A stretch of 64,000 nucleotides of DNA from Sclerotinia nivalis (lineage: Eukaryota > Ascomycota > Leotiomycetes > Helotiales > Sclerotiniaceae): the NCBI GenBank assembly GCA_029531795.1, contig JAPEIS010000009.1:434001-498000 (forward strand), written 5' to 3'. Made by a program: the position numbers and the translations under genes. How positions within the stretch are numbered: the stretch's first letter is position 1; each line of letters begins with the position of its first letter. The notes beneath the pieces were generated by a model. The model worked only from the letters and a program-made list of their open reading frames with translations, was not told the origin of the DNA and searched no databases. This document shows, in pieces, positions 36,524 through 48,052 of this stretch.

Positions 36524-38984
36524 ACCTCCACTGCTTCTGTTTTCACCCATGGGCATTTGGTTTTCTTAACTTCGCTATAATATGTTTACGCATTCTCATC
36601 AATCTTCATTCTGGTGGGTTTACCCCTCTCTTCGACATCGATCTTCCCGGTAACGGCACACAACAACAACCTCAACGAATCCTCTTGTATATTTTTCCGA
36701 CACTTCCCCTCCTTCATATATTCTTTGAGATGGTTTAATGGGCGCGCGACATCAAGATATCGATACCTTTGTTCAAATACGGAGATGGTTTTTCCCAATT
36801 TTAATGGGGTTTGATTTTGAGCGCGCATGCATATTTTTGCGACGGTGTTCTGGGATTAGCATTTATTTAATGGGTGGGAACATGAAGCGGCGACTTCATA
36901 TGGGTCAACGAAAAAAAGATATATCTTTCAAAGTTACATAGAACGATTTCCTTTTTCTGTCAACAATGGAGAAAGGGATACTGGTGTTTTATTTCTTGGC
37001 GGTACATGGTCGGACACAAAGATTTCTATCTCAAACTCTTTGGTATTAAGGATCCATGGTGTTGGTTGGGTGTGTTGAACAAAGTCGAGCGCTACTTCCT
37101 TGTATGTTGAGTGCGTCTTGTATCTGGTGTTGGGTATCTTGGGCTTGTTTTTGGAGCGGTTTAAGTACATCATTTATGCGGCTGCATATTTTTACATTGC
37201 GTTCTTGATGTAATTCGATCCAATGTCATTATCATATACTTTGGCTGGGGCGAGGCGATTTTGTGTGTACTTGGGATGATATCAAGAAACTTGGGTATTT
37301 CTAGGTCTTTGGGTGGTCAGGTACAAGCGTCACATAGTTGCGTTTGAAATTTATTTAAATATCACATCATGTTTTCCGAATATTATAAGATGCATTATTT
37401 TACTACTATTTACTCATTACTATTGTTACTTGATTTGTATACCCCTTCATTTATGTATTGTTCCTTGATGTGTTATATCAATGTTAATGATTATGCGATT
37501 TGGATTTTGAATACGATAAGCAAAAACAAGAGATGGCGTCGTCAATAGGTAATAGCTATATTAATGAAAATGATTACCCAAGATATTCAGATATATTGAT
37601 GTCGGAACAGCTTCATGTACCGGTCATTTTTCCCGACGGTGGAGGGAGCTGTAGCTTTGTCTATAAGCTTATGGTGGTACAAGTGGGATGCATGGGAGAT
37701 GGGGATTTAAGGTTGTGGGTGGGAAACTCAGAGTCAGACGGGATGAATGATCAATGATAAACACCTTGAGGGTTTGGAGACTGGGAGATTTGGAATGTAG
37801 ATTGACGGAACTTTTGGATGTGAATACCTCGTATTCTTTCGTATATTTATCGTAATCGCATGCGTATTTGTATTTGTGTGCTTGTACCTACCCCTTACGG
37901 AAGGAAACGGAACAACGGAGAAACTAAACACCGCATCGCATGAGTTGAAGATGGTAAGAAGAGGGAAAGAAGATGGATTTAAATTCAATAATTGCTCAGT
38001 AGGAAGAAAGAGAACGGACTGGGGGTGAAATGTGAATCATGTATGTATGACAGGTAAACAGGCACATGAGGAAGGGAAGGAAGTAGGAAGTCCGAAAATC
38101 GCATTTTTAGATAGGTAGGTAGGTAGGTAGCAGCCCCTGAATTAGGTACCTAGGTAGGTACTAATCGTTGCGGGTATTATATTTCATGACTCGGGAAATG
38201 GATGGGAAATCTACCTAGTATTTAGTATTTAGTATTTAGTATTTAGTATTTAGTATTTAGTATTTAGTGGACCTGAGGATTAAGGTGTTAATTTGTTAAT
38301 TTGCTAATGGTAATTAATGGTAATTTGTTGATGGTAAAGCTTTGCGGTGGCGTCGGTAAAAGCACGGATAAAGTTAGCAGTCAGGAGATCTCGGATAAAC
38401 TTCACAGAGGTGAATACCTAAATAGGTATAGTGCAACGGCCGGTTGGTGATCAGTAGAAAATGGCATACGTCATTTCGTCATTTTGGTGCATGTTCCCCC
38501 ACCTAAATTGGAGCTTGAAGGTCTGGGGATGGGGATGGGATAGGATATTGGGCTGGGAGAGTGAGAGAGCAAGGCAGAGTAGAGCAGGTTTCCAAGATTG
38601 TTTGTCATTTGCCTATTGCCTGTTGAATTGAGCTATCAGGTATGAGATGAGGTATGAGATGAGGTATGATGAGGTTTGGGATTAGTCAGAGGGTTTTGTT
38701 CATTTCTTGTTGAAGATTTGGTAGAACTATTGGGAATTTACTTTACATATCTACATACTTTACTACTTTACATACTTTACATTCATCAACGCAAACGCAA
38801 TTGATATTAAGAACTACACACAGTGAGTTATTTGATTTGATTCAATTCAATTCTGACTCTATTGATTTCATATTCTTTTCCTTCGACCTCTCAAACACGC
38901 AGAAAGTAGAAGATCAATGAACTAATACTTCAAAAAGAATCCGCCACCTTCGTCTTTACCACAAATCTCAAAATAAATTCAAAA
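36524..38984. other. Intergenic region with simple repeats
   Basis: An open frame at 37500-37757 (+, 85 codons without ATG at its start; first ATG 37533) is the only notable one and has no motif. From 38100 onwards the sequence is repetitive: TAGG tracts near 38110-38160, a heptanucleotide array at 38218-38267, and GATGAGGTAT repeats near 38640-38672. The stretch from about 38750 is the probable promoter and leader of the next gene. Confidence 0.5.
38218..38267. repeat. Heptanucleotide tandem array (TAGTATT)n
   Basis: About seven perfect 7-bp units in a row, non-coding. Confidence 0.9.
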
Positions 38985-40240
38985 ATGTCTTTCTTCCTCC
39001 GTCAATCTATTAGAGCTGTTCGTCCAGTCTCAATTGCAGTACCTGTCAGACGAACATTTGCAAATTCGAGTGTGAGGGCTTTGAAAGAGAGTAATAAGGG
39101 TGAGTTTGCCTTCAATATGTTAAATGTCGGGGGCTTGGCAAGGGGTCACTGTGGTGTTGTTGGGACATGGGTTGGATGTAGACACCAAGGGATTTATACT
39201 TGCGAAAGCATCTATGGTCTTATTGGGAGGGTTGGATGCATACACCAAGAGATATATACTTGCGAAAGCATCTGTGGTCTTTTTGGTGTGGTGTATGACT
39301 TCTGCAATATCTCAAGTCCCCCATACCCAATCTAGCATACCCATTTCCTTCGCACATCATACATACTCAATCCCTAAGCAACAAAATCAAAAAAACATCA
39401 ATTACTAACTAACAAATGTAAATAGATACCCCCGAAACAGCTGCCGAATATGAAAAACACAAGCAAGATCAATTGGCCAAACAAAAGGAGGGCAAGAATC
39501 ACTGGCAAGCAGAGTTAGCTAGTAATAGTGAAGAAGCTGTAGGTTATTTCAGACTCTACATGCTCTGCGTTTCCTTTTGTCATAGATCATCATTCTTTTC
39601 CGACTACTTCATTCGGGTTTCATATCTATACAGAGAAAGTTGCTCAAGAGAAGTCTCGCATATGTAGATAGTTAGTCTGAGTCTGATGGCTTCATTCACG
39701 TATCGACCACTTCGTCGTATTCGTAAGATTAAATGTACTATGGAGATTCCTTCTACAAGACCACGGTTTGTGAATAAAAAGATTGAAAAGGTTTTGTAAA
39801 GGAATGGATACCATTGGATTTGGATGCATCATATGGGCATTCTCTTGGGAATAGCAGGTTGAATACTCTAAGGGAGGAAGAAAGAGTAGGCGGGGAGAAT
39901 GAGATCACATCTATGATGGAGAAAGGGAATGAAAAGATTGACGAACCCGAGAACCTTGAGATGCTCAAGAAGTCTAGAAGTACATAGGAGCCGGTAGTTT
40001 TACCCGCTTTATCTTTCTCAACTCTTGAAGTTTCATCTCGAGTTCCTTCATGCGCTTTTCCTTCTGTCCATATTTTCCTCATCTCGATTCCATATATTAA
40101 CCACAAAGATATATAAACATACTAATACAATACACATATAGGTAGCAGCAGACCGCCACGAACATTCCGATCACTCTCCAGAGGGTATCAAGGAATTACA
40201 GAAGAAGACCGAGGGACATGCTCAGGAGAAACATAAGTGA
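38985..40240 (+). CDS. Small putative mitochondrial protein with two large introns
   Basis: Exons 38985-39099, 39426-39538 and 40142-40240; phases agree and give 108 residues. The N-terminus MSFFLRQSIRAVRPVSIAVP, followed by VRRTFANSS, is rich in Arg and Ser without acids, a typical mitochondrial presequence. The mature part is highly charged (EYEKHKQDQLAKQKEGKNHW, ELASNSEEAVAADR, KELQKKTEGHAQEKHK) and probably helical. I know such short proteins from filamentous fungi but not a proven role. The layout is loosely like ATPase-inhibitor proteins without their signature. Introns are 326 and 603 bp against 47-83 bp for most introns in the window, and intron 1 contains a 60-bp tandem duplication. 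Confidence 0.8.
39171..39290. repeat. 60-bp tandem duplication inside intron 1
   Basis: 39171-39230 and 39231-39290 are two copies of a 60-bp unit starting GTTGGATG and containing ACTTGCGAAAGCATCT, with about ten differences. It lies wholly within the first intron of the small mitochondrial-type gene. Confidence 0.85.
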
Positions 40241-43200
40241 GGTGTTAGGGTGTGGTTAGAGAGGAGTTGGGAAGTGTAAAGATGGGACATGGAAATGGAA
40301 CGGGAAATGCATGAGATGAGGGATGAATGAGATGTATGATAGGAGTTCAATAACAATACCATGAACGAACACGCTTACGAATACGGCATTTTTGAAGTTT
40401 CATAAAAAGAAGGAATGTGATAGGTGAGAAGCGACGATTGGATTTTATAGAATTCTTAATGTCCTTTCTACTCCCCATGGTTTGTGTATGGGTATGGGTA
40501 TGTATAGGTATATATAATCCCATAATCCCTTCTTTCTCATCCGCAACCGAATCTCATGATCAAAAATCATAAGTTGGGATAAGTATTCCGCTTGCAGAGA
40601 GAGAGGGTAGTGTGCAGATGCTTGGGATTGGGATTGGGATTGGGATTGGGAACGAGAAGTTGTTTGGTGGTTAATTACAGTATCTTCTGGTTAACTTTTG
40701 TTGTCTCATGGCCATTTTGCTGTCATTTTTATCTTGTATTCTTTTCTATTTCTGTCTTCTATTCGTAATTCCGGGGGGAGGCATCAGCTGGGGTTGGGAT
40801 GAGATTGGATTGGGATGAGATTGGATTGGGATGAGCTGGGTTGGAGGGGTATGGAATGGATGGATGAAGTGGAGTAGAGTCGGAATGGGATAAAATAGAT
40901 TTTACTCCCACCATGTGTATTCATCTACGAAATCTGTTTAATCATTTTTTGAGGGTGGAGACTAGGTAGAAATAGGTGGTGGTTTATATATTGAGATTTT
41001 AGATATGAGGATATGATTTCGATGCAGATGTTTAGTGTATTCTGTGTATTCCTATTGCGAGAAGTCCCCTTTTTTTTTTCTTAACCTTGGTTAGGAATGT
41101 GGATCGGATGTTAAATAATATACTCTTTACTCTATATTCTTTTTATTATTTATTATTCATCACTCATCATATAAACAATAATAAAAATCAGAAACGGCAC
41201 CAAGATCAGTAATGGATATTTGTGCTAGAGATACTTAGTATTGTGGAATAGTTGCTGGAGAGAATGTGGAAGTGAAAATGGAATTGAACGGAATAGATTG
41301 CAACTCCATTGACGAGGGCATGTGATGATAATTGTGGTTGTTCGATGGTAAGTAGGGGAGATTGCTTTGGGGGTGGATGATTTAGTTAGGACTTTGGAGG
41401 TAATTGGGAGGGGGGAAGAAGGGGTGAATGGGAGCCGAGGAAGCGGGAGGGGAGAAGGGATGACGCCGAGGTTTAGAGTTTAGAGTATAATTAGAGGAAG
41501 GAGGCTCAAGGTTAGATGAAAGGTAAGGTTGATTTAATGATAGACAGAAAGTGAATAAAAAGTGATGGCTCGGGTGAAACGAGAAATTTTGATAAATTTC
41601 GCTATAAAGCTTAACAGGGGCGGTGGAATTGGAGAGCGCAGGGTATATGAGCGAGTCTTCTGCAAAGAGGACTCTTTTTTCGGTTTACTTATGGCAATTG
41701 AGAAAGAAAATGCCATAGGATAAAGCGATGGTTGACTTTGCGATTTTGGTGTCATGAAGGCGTTGAGGTATTCGTCTGTCAACTACTTTCACAGACATCT
41801 ATTGTTGCCGTCGTTCATTCTTTTCTTTATTGTCATTAGTGTTTGTCAATTTATATTTTCCCATTATCATCATATATCACATTTCTATTTAATACTTACC
41901 CTCCTCCTTATCGATTCTACCCTTAATACCGCCATCAGCACCCAACATTTTTCGATAATTCCTATCCCTCTCCCTCTCCCCCCCCCCGGATTTCTCAAAT
42001 GTCCATTCATCAGAAGTCACAAACGCGTGAATGTGATTTTAAAAGCATTGTTTATAAATGGTGAGGTTGATGTTTATCTATCCATCTATTCATTCATTTT
42101 TCTATCCATTTGTTTGTCCGTTTGTCTGTCTATTCGCCTATCCATTTATCTATTAATTTGTCTATCAACTTTGTGGGCATCTGGAAATTAGAAGTTAGAA
42201 GCTGGAAGTCAATGTAGAGAGAGGGGCTCGGTTTTGGGTAGGAGGACGGTTATTCACTCATGCACAGTTCAATCCTTTGTCACAGAAAACTCCGAAAAGC
42301 ATGACGCTTTTTCAAGTGAATCAGCCAGCTAGCAAGCCAAGATGGGGGAGTAACGAGGAGAGAAACTGTCAAGGAAGGAACAGTACCATAAAAGAAGGAG
42401 CAGTAGCTAATATTACTACTGTAAATCAATTTCCATGGAACCAGCTCAGTCACCAATATGTATTCGCGCTTCCGCTCAGATCCCGATTGAAAGTCTCTCT
42501 GGGTTTGAGTTTGTGTGGCTGAATTCGATGGATCCGGGCAGGTGAAAATATGGGAAATGGTATAATTTTGAAAGATCAAGCGAGATAGGCGATATTATCT
42601 AACTGTGTTATGGATTTCTAGGCTTTTATTTTCGTTGTTACCTGTTATTCTTTTCTGCTACTATCATGTACACTCTGATTACTATCATCTCTCGCTGTTC
42701 ATACCTATTAACTTCGTCCCCTACCGTATCATGCTAGATTTAAAGTCCAGTCACTTAACATACATGTCATCAAATAGTTAGCTGACATACTGTTCGCTGT
42801 GGAGAATGTGCATACGTCCTGCTGGGTTTTTGGCCCAACACTAATCGTGCGTACTTAGGAAGTAAAAGTTTAATGTAAGAATACAACAATGCCTTAAGTA
42901 GACATCTGTGGCTTTTAATTTTGGGAATGAGGGGGCATTCACCGCAATGGTAGCCCTCCAGGCCTCAACAAGTTTGCTTAGTACTAATGACTATGATTCA
43001 CTCACTGTGGTCTTGGGTAGTGAGCAATTGGAGCGGGGTACAATTTATAGAAAGGATGCGTCTTCTTTATAAAAGCCTTCCTTTAACTCGTCTTCTTTAC
43101 TCAATAGCAAGAGAAATAAAATCCAGTAAACAACTGATGGTGTACAAAGATTTCTGCAATTAATGGATAGTTTCTACTTCGAAAGCTATTCCATTAGTCA

Positions 43201-43379
43201 AATTTGCAAGTTAGAGATGAGAAATGATATGTTATCAAAAGTTGATTGTCGAAGAGCTTCATTGTTGTCTCTCCATCACATCTACTTGTCGTTATCGTTC
43301 TTTACTATCATCCCACCATATCTCCGGACATAGTTTCGAGAATATCTATGCCCGTAATCTAGCTTATTGAAACTCAGTG
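40241..43379. other. Gene-poor region with simple repeats
   Basis: GGGATT repeats at about 40624-40650, GATTGGGATGA repeats near 40795-40840, and degenerate TATC/TGTC tetranucleotides near 42075-42170 (which create the spurious frame 41754-42191). I see no supported gene. Confidence 0.5.
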
Positions 43380-43439
43380 GCTGCGATAAAAAAGGGGAGT
43401 CATATTATTGTGTTGTTGGTGATCCTGCCCCGATGGCTC

Positions 43440-44660
43440 GAGCTTGAGCGGTCACAGAAACAAATGCTGAGGTTGGAATTCAATACATCAAGCTTTATTT
43501 CTGTTGATTTGACTACAATTAGAGTAGCTATCAGGCTCTTTCGAGCCGTTCTTGAGTGCGTGCGTAATTTTGTATGTAACTCTTTACAACAAGCTGCGAT
43601 TAAACTAATAGCGCGTGGTGATACTCTAAATGGGCATCGAGCTCCCAATGTCCGAGCGTCCTCGGTGAATTGGTAGAAGTTATAAATAGAAGAACAGTAT
43701 ACAAGCATCTCTTAAATAGAGATTTAGATGTTGTTGAGGTTAGTTAATGCGGGGAGATATTCACCAAGTACAAGATACACATGTGAATGACTCCGCTTTT
43801 CAAGATGCTGGTATTCACCTGGATTTGAAGGGGTAATAGTGACCTAGGCTAATAGAAGGAAGGTAGAGGTCCGAGACGTCTTTAAAAGGGCTGCGAATAT
43901 CTTCTTGGAATCCGCATAAGCACTACATAGACAGAAACGACTAGAGTCCAATGAATTGCAGCAAAAAGGTTGGATAGGGTTTCTGTATTTTTAGCTGTAC
44001 GTTCGGGAAGTCTGTCAATTTTTCAGAATTTAGGGGCGCAATAATGTATAATATTCTAGATTTGGTTGTTGAAAGTAGGATTTATTTTGTCATATATATT
44101 CTTTCATCTTACATTTATGTTTATTTGTTGTCATTTTCCAAAAATATATTGTGAGCTGTTGTCGGATGATATATATCACTTACCTTCACTTACCTTCACT
44201 TACCTTTTTCCACACTGATTTATATCAAACATGCTGATATCAGCTTCGATAACTTATCTCTAGGAGTCCGCACTCGAGAGAACTAATCTACAAAAGACAT
44301 ATACCTCGTGAAGTCATTAATTGCAGTTACTATGGATTAATACCTCTATACAGAGATATCTTAAATAGAGGTGTAAAGCTCATTGACAGCGTTTGGAAGT
44401 GGGGTTCCAATACCTGGCTAGGTACACATCATTCAGAACGATGTCATTTGGGGCTGATGTCCTCAGATTGATAATTAACGTCATTAGAGCGAGTGAAAAG
44501 CCGAATAGTGATGGGCCGTTTCAGAAAGAAGCTGAGGTCTTTTAAAAAGCTCTGGTTGTCTTCATTGTATTCTTCACAAGCTGAGCAACTACATAGGCGT
44601 AACAAGAAACAGAGGCATGCGTTAAAATAGCAACTTACGAGCTTTTAATCAACTTCTTTT
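43440..44660 (+). pseudogene. Decayed coiled-coil ORF copies
   Basis: Short stop-interrupted segments repeat the same pattern. Segment 43670-43745 reads YKHLLNRDLDVVEVS then stop. Segment 44340-44395 reads YRDILNRGVKLIDSV. Segment about 43850-43970 contains FKRAANIFLESA*ALHRQKR. Segment about 44500-44640 contains AEQLHRRNKKQRHALK. The first two align as one C-terminal end and the last two as one helical middle, so at least two diverged copies lie in tandem. They resemble the small coiled-coil proteins ('A..L.RL.KQ..FL..RG..ML.RGL..LDE') that are abundant in leotiomycete genomes. All copies have stops or shifts. Confidence 0.35.
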
Positions 44661-44861
44661 CAGGTAACATACCAAAATACTGAGGAAACGGAAGAGTCTT
44701 CGTCTAATAAGTTGGTACCAGATATGAGACCATTACTTTGATTGTTAGAAAAACCGGGTGCCGTCAGGAAACATCTTTTCTTCGAAGACCACCGTTATTG
44801 CTGCTATTAGTGACATTTCTCTTGCTATTCTCCAATCCATCAAGAACAGCCATTGCCGCCT

Positions 44862-45315
44862 CTAACCTAATGATGTTGGCTCTGGACTTCTCAGCTGGTA
44901 AATTGTTGAACCCTTAGTCAAGACCAGCTCTTTCTGTGAGATTTTAAGCTTTTTAAGTAAGTCATTCATTGTTGCTAGAAGCGGGGATTCAAAAGCTAGT
45001 TCGGTATGGAGAATTTTTCATTCACTCCATGGCGAACATTGGTATTGATTACCGGGGAGCTTTAGTGCTGTAAATGGACGTGCAATGAAAGGGGTTAGTG
45101 AATGAATATAGAGAGAAGTCATATGTGTATACCCTTGCTAAGCAGACCTCACTGGTCAAGCACTAATATATATAATCATCCTGATACTGACCTCTTTCAA
45201 CACTTATCTCGAAACCCATCATTGTAACACCGTCACCCCAGTTTGGTTCTATGGTGGAGAAGGGCATGTTCAGAGATTTGCTCAGAGGTTGGAGTCTGAA
45301 TGCGAAATTAGACAT
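44862..45315 (-). CDS. Candidate novel small protein gene (spliced, possibly frameshifted)
   Basis: Exon 1 45315-45192 starts ATG and reads MSNFAFRLQPLSKSLNMPFS, then TIEPNWGDGVTMMGFEISVER. The donor is GTCAGT at 45191. Two in-frame splicing models exist. One is a single 196-bp intron to CTAG at 44996. The other is an intron to TTTACAG, a 15-nt micro-exon 45067-45053, then a 57-bp intron. Both continue into FESPLLATMNDLLKKLKISQ and end after STIYQLRSPEPTSLG, about 85-90 residues. One base out of frame, the same strand continues as NNLPAEKSRANIIRLEAAMA and VLDGLENSKRN to a stop at 44764, which looks more like the true C-terminus, so a 1-nt frameshift near 44930 is possible. I recognise no family. 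Confidence 0.35.
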
Positions 45316-48052
45316 GAGATGGCACTAATGTACAACTTGATAAAAATTTGTTTCATTAATGCTCTTCGTCTCCCATTCTATCTCAATCTCTCATCTCATC
45401 TCATCTCATATCTTCGCCGTCATCTTTGAATATTGATCATTGTCACCGTTCTACAACTTTACCACAAACTCCTGACCCCTTGATCTTGATCTTGGACTTA
45501 GATGCCAGGTTTACAATGCATACAGATAGATACTTGTGTTCTCACTTCTAACACCGTTTCCCGCTTCTTCGATGCGTTGTTTCTTCGGTAATGGTATTGA
45601 AACTATAGTTCTCAGCTCGAGGCTCGAGGCAGATTAAATAGAGAAAGCGAGACTAGGAGAAGGGAAAGGCGGCATAAATTCCGAGCTTGCTGAGCGGTGA
45701 ATGGTGAGGGGTGAGGGGTGGGATTTTGGCGATGGGTATTCATTGTCCGTGTTATGAAAAAGGAAATTGAAAGAACAAAGATCAAGAGTACGGGAAGTGA
45801 ATATCATCCCCCTAATCCTCTGCTTCAACATGTGCAAAGTGTTGCTTTTCCATGAAAGGATCTCAGTATATCAAAACTAGATGAATGCTAAAAGCAATGG
45901 AAAGAATTTACAGAGAATCTCATACCGGATCAGACAGCTTGGAGCTTCCCTAAGAATGAAGCCGTATAGAAAATAATCATCATGATTGATTTCGTAACAT
46001 ACCATTCTAGTGTTTTTTAAACCTCATCTGTTTAGATTTCCAAAAGCACCAATTTCTCCGCATCCCCCTATTCCTTATTTTACGCTTCAGCGTTTGGAAG
46101 AGCCACTAGCCGTCTTAGATAGTCTTAGACTCAGTGTAGACGTTAATTTAATCAATCAATCAATCAATCAATCAATCCGCATCCCCCTTCTTATAAAACC
46201 ATCCAAATGATGATATCTGTCCCGTTCGCCGCTCCAAGAACGTCCCTGACTATTTCATCTTAAAAGTCGACCTGATGAAACGTCTCTACCAAATCTGCAG
46301 TACACTTCTCAAACAGCACCTGCGCCCCGCCCTTACCCATGGACGGATATGGCCATATCCGTCTTAACCACCCCGGATCAAATGTCACACTTAGAATCTG
46401 CGCTCGAATCAGGTCTTGCGAACCAGGTACAATTTACTGCCGCTTTACTAACTGCATATATGAAAAATAGGGTTTGTATGTTTGAATTTTCTAACTCGGT
46501 AACCGAGCCGAGCGTAGATGTTAGGGTAAAAAGGGGGGGGGGGGGGGTCAGCGGAAGCGAGATCAACAGGATGAAAGGCTTGAAACTGGAAGAGGAGGAG
46601 AAACGACAGAGTTGGTTCTAAATTTGAAGACAGCGAATAATGGTGAGATATGTAGCTTGAGATATGATGAAAAGTCTGATATACAGAAGTATTGCTATCT
46701 AATTAATGAATACCTTTAATCTCACACAAACTAACAGATGGTCCCTTAAAATTCCCTTATTTAAAAGATACCCACCAAATCCTGAGTAAAGCTTAAATAC
46801 AATAAATCTATCAAACATCAAATCTCAACTCCATCCACATCTTATATACAAGAATTCCATGGTATCAAAGCTGCATTTCCCCAACTGTAGTCTGGATCCA
46901 TTCCTTATATTCACCCCATGTTTAATCAGCAATGATCAAAGGTAAAACAAAACATCTAGCAAACACCCACCACAGAAAAACCTTTTAAAAAGCTTCAATG
47001 ACACCCCATCCATCCACTGTTCAAGGTACCAAAAGGAATGGATATTGAATACCCAGCCACGTTCCGCCCTGCTCTACCTTACCACAAATTTCCCAAATTA
47101 GTAAGTAAACCATCCTCGGTTATATTCGCCCATTATCATCAAAGTAAGCTTCTTATTTTCCCTGTGCACTTTATCCTTTGATACAGAATATTGACTGGAG
47201 GCTTCCGCAGATTTTGCTCACTAACCACTCCATCCATTTTATTTGTGGAAAGATGACTCGATTCGTATTAATCTTTGTAGATAGATTTCTAGACATCAAA
47301 TAGAATATCTATATACTCAATGAACGAACCTAGTTCGGGATAGCTAAATAATAAATATCCCAAAAGCCGCCTTGAAGTTCCTGGAAATATTTTGCTGCCG
47401 ATTTTATAGAAGCCATTCCTCCCCTACTGCTATTTGTACATTTACTGTACCCATCAACATCATTCATAAACTCGAGTATACCCCTATATATTTTACTCAT
47501 CCAAAAGCGGTCTAAAGTTCAAGAACAAAGGGTAAGGTTGGTTATTCAAACCTCTCATCCTTTCGGCAGCTTTGCACTAAGAAAGGGATTCAAGACAACA
47601 AACCATTAGTGATGAAGCTGACTCACAAACAACATTGCAATTGAATGAAATGAATACAACAATCATATGTGCATGACACTACTCTAAATACAAACATTGA
47701 AATATATTTACCCGTTTACATTTACAATAATAATGTAAAGAAAGAGATCATATAATAGTACCTCGCATATATCAGTGAATAAATGTATATACCACGCCTC
47801 AATCCATCCCATCCCATTCCTATTCTCAAAAGATAATGTACCATTCATCAGACGTTATTTCGCATCTTCCTCATCCAAACCAGTGACCACCAAGCAATTG
47901 CGCTAAACATATTTCCTTTCCCGCATCGAGTTTCCAACTATATAACAAAACGCCAACTCTAGATGCATCTCAGCTTAAACCCTTCCCACGCCACGCCGAC
48001 AAAATCGTAAACCATCACTCCATTGTTGAAAACACCCAATTGTTGTATGATA
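45316..48052. other. Intergenic region
   Basis: Contains a TCAA tetranucleotide tract near 46152-46178, a run of 15 G at 46533-46547, and a perfect palindrome at 46343-46362. The minus strand 46433-46260 is open for 58 codons (FDPGWLRRIWPYPSMGKGG...VDF stop), but both plus-strand frames there are open too, so I do not call a gene. The part near 48052 is AT-rich 3' flank of the deubiquitinase. Confidence 0.45.
46343..46362. repeat. Perfect 20-bp palindrome
   Basis: ACGGATATGGCCATATCCGT equals its own reverse complement over all 20 bases. No adjacent gene is firmly placed. Confidence 0.9.

Noticed and set aside
37500..37757. 85-codon plus-strand frame
   Set aside because: No ATG at its start, no motif, and downstream of an unrelated gene; cannot be separated from chance.
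41754..42191. 145-codon frame with Leu/Ile/Ser-rich 'membrane' sequence
   Set aside because: The second half is produced by degenerate TATC/TGTC repeats, and the first half has no motif.
43377..43708. 99- and 102-codon frames on opposite strands
   Set aside because: They overlap the decayed coiled-coil segments and neither is supported as an intact gene.
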